NCBI RefSeq assembly: GCF_002967765.1
Contig: NZ_PUHY01000006.1
Coordinates: 558,001 to 622,000, forward strand
Length of the DNA stretch: 64,000 bases
DNA from: Blastopirellula marina
Lineage (GTDB): Bacteria; Planctomycetota; Planctomycetia; Pirellulales; Pirellulaceae
Direction: 5' to 3'
The translations under genes and the position numbers were made by a program. The notes below the pieces were generated by a model, which made no database searches, was not told the origin of the DNA, and saw only the letters and a list, made by a program, of their open reading frames with translations. How positions within the stretch are numbered: position 1 is the first letter of the stretch; each line of letters opens with the position of its first letter. Of the stretch, positions 59,901 through 64,000 are shown in pieces.

Positions 59901-60095
59901 GAATGCCACGAGAAACTTGGCTTGGCCGTGACCGATACGCTCCATGAAAAGCTATCCGCCATCAAAAGCGGTAAAGCGAAGCAAAGCGTGCAAACGTTAA
60001 TGGCTCGCGAGAACCAACCAAGCGTTGATCAAGCCGACGCACTCCTCCAAGTCTTGGATGCTCGCTTAGCACGTGCCGAACGAAACATCCTTTAG
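56904..60095 (+). CDS. Very large helical-repeat protein, first of a tandem pair (DUF6493-like)
   Basis: A 1063-residue, probably cytoplasmic protein. It has no signal peptide or membrane segment. The composition is helical and HEAT/TPR-like throughout (for example MIDALETAILSGDRQQVVQVL near 1 and CVTPMAARALWIATANKD near 900). It ends in KSGKAKQSV and a basic RLARAERN tail. It resembles the DUF6493 group in motif order, an assignment by memory that I could not test. The true ATG is at 56904, sharing one base with the SWIM gene stop. The next gene is a paralogue. Function unknown; large helical scaffold likely. Confidence 0.82.
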   Translation: MIDALETAILSGDRQQVVQVLASASEEERAAALRPVMIRWLALNQTLNASQYCDFNLNSDDPEVVTKRGEFEAKKVFDRNPRQGDSASGLVQLTWFGLTDLKHCTQEPYILRFEKECAQILADRSPPWLDQWIKEVERTKAPYKITPVPTTYWVALYEQGFLKQLDRRFVGREDHRLGLTPAYAENREATERIFRELPQVLEQVYDVPGDSEEWMRREEWEPIIDWLVEENLLDRKRIVTNALNAMLSTPFRRAHRQHCFYFVNAAIRPSNAESIAVLAACQPQWFTLLADAQAATSSWALEQLLLLEKNDKLDDANAVLELPQIFHHKSKPLAKKAVSFLGRLARKVPFRNDAVRGLTFALTHPAREVQEAASQLLGNLLGDCDTETIEAIRRQQETIPPTLQKQLEEILPVAPVSAIASSATTCAAAKKSSLGLGDRAARIRALPPAVAQRFRLNEALAALESGKLAEPGTWRMTHVRVLDQYPRLAPIESLEELVRITSAAVETYDDPDLADRIVEAITRLRDDRPAHFSALTASLRDRVCQGNTLRPKQGITGNYACQALGRLIAAWLGGRLKLSFNATRDSSDVTSSTEFPLAQLWWAISERLASNTAYPLLSAATHHGGWIDPRVWVQRLETLEGDQADILEQDLCRSMLRLAPDRRDEAWQLVVKDTCQVSSRMTKLASFVLEPGKSLAAYHADDTWPLTVWIAAIRARDPWMDMADVLSSEQIAEVPTELWKLPDAWRPANYHWQAIPVTRGGTRANRIESSPVRTEDRDSRETELTRLSEVHGDLQARIREQSTDIKEASRAFREVVQAEKEFFHQHGFLTAQLNYVRYAAAPSHFYASQAGEWPMKLDWYWSAATIALARHISCNGKPEEAYSQFLLPLLEVDRCVTPMAARALWIATANKDSGNQAIAIEVWLELIASDRCETQTLIDAWEDVLAGGWMNLNHLSEVLQQVAATSTLAAWRIAHLLAEFLVRQAKFPRDVDQVLIALNECHEKLGLAVTDTLHEKLSAIKSGKAKQSVQTLMARENQPSVDQADALLQVLDARLARAERNIL

Positions 60096-60149
60096 GACCA
60101 ATGCTTGCACATCTTCCCTTAATTAAATCCTCGTCAGAGACGCCTTACT

Positions 60150-63100
60150 ATGATCGAAGCCCTGGAAACTGCTGTTCTAAACAAAGATCCTCAGAAGATT
60201 GTCGAGATCCTTTCTACGGCCAGGGAAGAAGAACGAGCCGAGGCGCAGCGTCCCCTTAAGACATTGTGGTTAGCCAAGGGAATCGACACTTACATTCTTC
60301 GTAGTGTGCATACCGATCTGAACGAAGAGCATCCCGATGTTCTCAAGAAACGTGCGCAATACAAGCTCACGCCGATGGACAAGCGTAGCCGCAACTACGA
60401 TTACCAACTCGGGTACATTGCGTGGCTGGCCTGGTTTGGAGTAGCAGATCAAGCGCACTGTAGCATCTATTCGTCGGTTCCCGATTACGAGGCCGAGTCC
60501 GCCCAGATCATGGCCGATCGACAGCCCCCGTGGCTTGAGCAGTGGACTGAAGAAGTCACCAGTCCGTCAGGCCGCGATAAAGGGAGAACCGTCAGCGCTT
60601 CCTATTGGGTACTTCTCTATCAGCATGGCTTGCTGTCCCGCGTCGATCGGAAGTTCCTCGTCATGGACTGGACCGATAACAGTTTGCCACATGCTTTCGA
60701 GAAGCAACCAGAAGCAACCCAGAAACTGCTACGTGAAGTCCCAGACGTCATCGATCACCTCTACGAAGTCCCCAGCAGTCGATGGGCTCTTTCGGTGCCG
60801 AAAACTTGGGAACCACTCATTCACTGGCTTAACGAAGAAGGCTTGCTCGATCGCCCTCGAATGACGACGGCCTGCTTGGAAGCACTCAACGAACCACTCA
60901 ACAAAACCGAACGCAACAGTTGCATCATCTTTGCCAAATCGGCAATGGGCAAACCAAACCCCAAAAGCCGCAAGGATTCGCTTCTCTTCCAGCCGCAGTG
61001 GATCGGACTTCTTTCCGACGCCCAAGCGGTGGTCGCTGGCTTTGCACTCGATCAACTGCTGCAAATCGAGAAGGAGAAGAAGCTCAACGGCGCGGAAGTC
61101 GTCGTCGAGCTTCCCAACATCTTCCAACACAAACCCAAGGGGCACGCTCGAAAGGCCGTCGCCCTCTTGGATCGCTTGGCGAAGCAGGCCGATCTACGTG
61201 TCGAGGCCGTACGTGGCTTAACGTTCGCCTTGGCTCACCCAGCCAAGGAAGTGCAAGAGGATGCCATCGCAGGGTTGGCCGTGCACCTGGAGAACTCCGA
61301 CGAAGATGCCCTCGACGCAATTCGCTTGCATCTCGAAACGGTCGCCCCCACACTTCGCGCTCGCCTCGAAACTCTTTTGCCGAGCACGGAAACGGTGGGC
61401 ACCAGCACACTCGAGGCACCTTCCACAGAAGACCTGGGAGATCAAGCGGAGCGAATCGCTGCCGTCGATGAGACCTCAGCCCAACGGTTCGCGCTGCCCC
61501 AAGCCGTGGCAGCCCTCGACTCGCATCAGCTGGCCGAGCCAGGCCAGTGGCGGATGAACGAAATCCGCGTACTCGATCACTACGAAGCGATCCCGCCGAT
61601 TGAAACGGTCGACGAGTTGGTGCAAGTTACTTCGGCCGCAGTTGAAGCCTTGGAATGCCCCGACACACTCGATCGAATCGTTGATGGCATCATTCGTTTA
61701 CACAAAGAGAAACCGAAGCACTTCCCTGCCCTTACCAAGTCGCTTCGCAATCGGGCCTGCCAACCAATCATGTCACGCCCTTTACGCGGCATGCTGGGAG
61801 GTTACAGCGGTGAGTCGATGACGCGGTTGATCGTCGCCTGGCTGAAAGAGAAAGGGGTACTCAGTGAATTGATGGAACCCAATGGCTTCCCGCCGGCTGA
61901 GTTTTTGTGGGAAGTCTCCGAGCGGCTTCGCCAGAACACGATTTATCCGCTCCTCTCAACGCCCACGCACCGCGGCGGCTGGATCGATCCGGTGGCATGG
62001 GTTCGCCGGCTGGAAACCGTCGAAGCGAGCGAAGCCGACATCATGGACAGCGACATGGTTCGTTCCCTCCTACGCCTGGCCCCCGACCGTCGAGATGAGG
62101 CCTGGCAGTTGGTTGACGACGATGCCAGTCCCTTATCGCCACGCATGAAACAGTTGGTCAACGTTGCGATCAAACCGACCGATACCTTCGACGATCTCAA
62201 GCTCGACGATCGCTGGTCGATTCAAGTTTGGATTGCCGCGATTCGAGCCCGTGATCCGTGGATTGATCTTAAGAACCATCTTCCTGCTGAAGAGATCGCT
62301 CAAGTGCCCGTTGAACTTTGGCGACTTCCCGACGTCTTGAAGCCAGCCAACTACCAGTGGAAAGCGGTCGAAGCGACCAAAGGGGGCGCACGTTACCTCC
62401 GTCCGATCAAATGGTCGGCGATGGCAGAAGAAGATCGTAATCCTCTCGAAGACGAAATCAACCAACTCAAAGAATCGCTCAGCGGAGAGGCGATCAGCCC
62501 CGAGAACATTCAGACCATCATGGAGATCAGCAACGCGGAAAGCCAACTTGGGCGCCACTTCGGATTTCTCACCGCAAAGCTCAACGATCTGAAAGTCGCC
62601 CATGCGCCGATGTACGTCTACGCTTATCTCGCTACCATCTGGCCTATGAAGCTCGACTGGTACTGGAGTCGCAGCACGCTCTGCCTGGTCGATCGAATCG
62701 AAAGCGGCAGTAGCGTCGAAGAACGATATGCCCAGTTCCTGCTTCCCTTGTTCGAGCCCGATCGCTGCGTTACGACGATGGCTGCGCGGGCCTTGTGGAT
62801 TGCCACCGCCAGCAAAGACACCAACGCCAAGGCCATGGCAATCGAAGCCTGGGTCGAGCTGATGAACAGCGATCGATGCCACATCCAATTGCTCGTCGAT
62901 GCCTGGAACGATGTCTACGCTGGCGGGTGGATGAAGCTCAGCCGCGTGGTTGACGTCCTTACTGAGGCCACCTCTGCCGGGCCGCTGCCGGCGTGGATCT
63001 CGGCCAAGTTGATCGCCACCTTCCTCGCTCGACAAACAAATCTCCCCCGAGAGTCCGCCAAGCTCTTGGAACTTCTCGACGAATGCCACCAACGCCTCGG

Positions 63101-63278
63101 TCTGGCCATCGACGATTCGCTCCGCGAGAAGCTTCTCACCGTAAAAAGCGGAAAGGCAAAATCGTTCGCCAAATCGCTTCTCGGCCGTGAAGACCTACCC
63201 ACTCCGCAGCGAACGGAAGCTCTTTCTCAGGCCCTCGAAGCTCGCCTGGCCCGTGCGGAGAGATTTGGCGAACGGTAA
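60150..63278 (+). CDS. Very large helical-repeat protein, second of the tandem pair (DUF6493-like)
   Basis: A 1042-residue paralogue of the preceding protein, alignable end to end by eye. Examples are MIEALETAVLNKD at the N-terminus, LAHPAKEVQEDAIAGL in the middle, CVTTMAARALWIATASKD near 860 and RLARAERFGER at the end. It is again wholly helical and without membrane segments. It starts 54 bp after the first copy with no strong ribosome site. The two are diverged, with the C-terminal third most conserved. Probably co-transcribed with the SWIM gene. Function unknown. Confidence 0.82.
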   Translation: MIEALETAVLNKDPQKIVEILSTAREEERAEAQRPLKTLWLAKGIDTYILRSVHTDLNEEHPDVLKKRAQYKLTPMDKRSRNYDYQLGYIAWLAWFGVADQAHCSIYSSVPDYEAESAQIMADRQPPWLEQWTEEVTSPSGRDKGRTVSASYWVLLYQHGLLSRVDRKFLVMDWTDNSLPHAFEKQPEATQKLLREVPDVIDHLYEVPSSRWALSVPKTWEPLIHWLNEEGLLDRPRMTTACLEALNEPLNKTERNSCIIFAKSAMGKPNPKSRKDSLLFQPQWIGLLSDAQAVVAGFALDQLLQIEKEKKLNGAEVVVELPNIFQHKPKGHARKAVALLDRLAKQADLRVEAVRGLTFALAHPAKEVQEDAIAGLAVHLENSDEDALDAIRLHLETVAPTLRARLETLLPSTETVGTSTLEAPSTEDLGDQAERIAAVDETSAQRFALPQAVAALDSHQLAEPGQWRMNEIRVLDHYEAIPPIETVDELVQVTSAAVEALECPDTLDRIVDGIIRLHKEKPKHFPALTKSLRNRACQPIMSRPLRGMLGGYSGESMTRLIVAWLKEKGVLSELMEPNGFPPAEFLWEVSERLRQNTIYPLLSTPTHRGGWIDPVAWVRRLETVEASEADIMDSDMVRSLLRLAPDRRDEAWQLVDDDASPLSPRMKQLVNVAIKPTDTFDDLKLDDRWSIQVWIAAIRARDPWIDLKNHLPAEEIAQVPVELWRLPDVLKPANYQWKAVEATKGGARYLRPIKWSAMAEEDRNPLEDEINQLKESLSGEAISPENIQTIMEISNAESQLGRHFGFLTAKLNDLKVAHAPMYVYAYLATIWPMKLDWYWSRSTLCLVDRIESGSSVEERYAQFLLPLFEPDRCVTTMAARALWIATASKDTNAKAMAIEAWVELMNSDRCHIQLLVDAWNDVYAGGWMKLSRVVDVLTEATSAGPLPAWISAKLIATFLARQTNLPRESAKLLELLDECHQRLGLAIDDSLREKLLTVKSGKAKSFAKSLLGREDLPTPQRTEALSQALEARLARAERFGER

Positions 63279-63303
63279 CCTGCGTACACCGATGCGGGAA
63301 CCT

Positions 63304-63330
63304 TTGACTTTCACCCAGAATGACTATAAA
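63304..63330 (+). promoter_or_regulatory. Possible promoter of the third ECF sigma gene
   Basis: TTGACT (63304-63309) and TATAAA (63325-63330) each match the -35 and -10 consensus at five of six positions, but the spacer is only 15 bp. It lies about 90 bp before the start at 63423. Confidence 0.35.
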
Positions 63331-63422
63331 ACGGAGTCTTTTGATCAGTAATCGACCGACCCGCCGTAACAGTCTTACCCTGGAAAGTCTCGGCAAACGG
63401 ACAGAGTTAATGGATTCCGTAC

Positions 63423-64000
63423 ATGGCCGACGCCACCGAGTTGCTGGAGAGGATCAACGCAGGGGACCAAAAGGCAGGCGACCAATTATTCCCGTTGGTC
63501 TACGATCAACTTCGAGCGCTGGCAGCGAAACATTTGCAAGGGGAATCATCAGCTCACACGCTCCAACCAACTGCCCTTGTCCATGAAGCGTACCTTCGGC
63601 TAATCCGACCGGAACGAAACAGCCAGAATGGAAATGGGCATTCCTCGTCTCAGCCGCAAGATCCCGCGATACGCTATCTCAATGCCCCACTGGCCGATCA
63701 ATCGCATTTCTTCGCGGCCGCATCCCAAGCCATGCGGCGAATCTTGGTCGATCACGCACGACACAAGAAGCGTCTAAAACGAGGCGCTGCGTGGTCGCGC
63801 GTTCCAATCGACCTGAATCAGTTGCCAGCGGAAACCGATCGGCTCGATACGCCCGACTATTTGCTTTCGCTCGACGAAGCCCTGACCAAACTTGCCGGAG
63901 TCGATCCGACCGCGGCTGAACTGGTACACCTGCGTTACTTCGCAGGCCTATCGGTTCAACAGGCCGCGACGGCCTTGGGAATATCCGAGCGAACGGCTCA
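63423..64000 (+). CDS. ECF RNA polymerase sigma factor (partial, cut at right edge)
   Basis: The frame from the ATG at 63423 stays open to the end (192 codons). Its N-terminus (ELLERINAGDQKAGDQLFP) and region 2 (QSHFFAAASQAMRRILVDH) are those of the ECF subgroup common in Planctomycetes. Region 4 begins with LRYFAGLSVQQAATALGIS, and the last few codons are missing. This subgroup often precedes a Ser/Thr kinase gene, so one may follow outside the window (inference from the two pairs in this window). Confidence 0.9.
   Translation, partial: MADATELLERINAGDQKAGDQLFPLVYDQLRALAAKHLQGESSAHTLQPTALVHEAYLRLIRPERNSQNGNGHSSSQPQDPAIRYLNAPLADQSHFFAAASQAMRRILVDHARHKKRLKRGAAWSRVPIDLNQLPAETDRLDTPDYLLSLDEALTKLAGVDPTAAELVHLRYFAGLSVQQAATALGISERTA

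Noticed and set aside
62133-63092. 319-codon minus-strand frame opposite the second repeat protein
   Set aside because: Shadow of a paralogue whose plus frame aligns with its tandem copy.
1-64000. tRNA, rRNA, transposase, integrase or attachment-site remnants
   Set aside because: None seen when reading the intergenic gaps; small structured RNAs cannot be excluded without a covariance search.

Overview
The window looks like a chromosomal segment of a planctomycete, most likely a member of the Pirellulaceae (Blastopirellula/Bremerella/Rhodopirellula type). The reasons are the family content: two Cys-type sulfatases, a PSD1/DUF1549-DUF1553 cytochrome paired with a DUF1501 protein, a PVC-type heme protein, a DUF1559 pilin-like protein with a small lipoprotein, ECF sigma factors adjoining large Ser/Thr kinases, and a MoxR/DUF58/BatA/DUF4159 operon. 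Weak Shine-Dalgarno sites and moderate GC also fit. No rRNA, tRNA, CRISPR array or transposase was seen.

Layout. 1-3.4 kb (minus): a multi-spanning membrane protein cut by the left edge, and a sulfatase. 4.1-13.8 kb: an inorganic-carbon block. A minus-strand operon holds dabA (DUF2309) and two NADH-dehydrogenase-like membrane subunits. A beta-carbonic anhydrase is divergent to it, and a histidine kinase plus an NtrC-type sigma-54 activator follow. The gap upstream of dabA contains a near-consensus sigma-54 promoter facing dabA and a dyad about 150 bp further upstream, so the block reads as a CO2/bicarbonate uptake system under sigma-54 control. 14-19.7 kb: a heme-binding dehydrogenase-like protein, a Tat-exported DMF-ase-beta-like gene broken by one in-frame amber codon, an alcohol dehydrogenase that has lost its structural-zinc lobe, and an SDR. 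19.8-26.5 kb: a 2033-residue receptor-like kinase with six repeated LQGxW modules, preceded by its ECF sigma factor.

26.6-41.8 kb (minus): a long translationally coupled run: TPR-metallopeptidase, DUF4159, MoxR, DUF58, BatA/VWA, a very large DUF4175-like coiled-coil protein, a GATase/VWA-like membrane protein and a caspase-like peptidase. The DUF4175-like gene carries an apparent frameshift inside a Gln-Gly minisatellite. 42-49.5 kb: a sulfatase convergent with a PSD1 - DUF1501 - alpha/beta hydrolase operon, probably glycan degradation. 49.8-55 kb: a small secreted protein with a strong terminator, an ECF sigma/Cache-kinase pair, and the pilin-like gene with its lipoprotein. 55.5-63.3 kb: a SWIM zinc-finger protein overlapping the first of two tandem, paralogous, roughly 1050-residue helical-repeat proteins. 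The window ends in a third ECF sigma factor.

The best candidates for something under-described are the sigma-54-controlled DAB system with a second, degenerate antiporter-like subunit, and the SWIM plus tandem giant-repeat-protein locus. The two broken reading frames are the best candidates for checking against reads.
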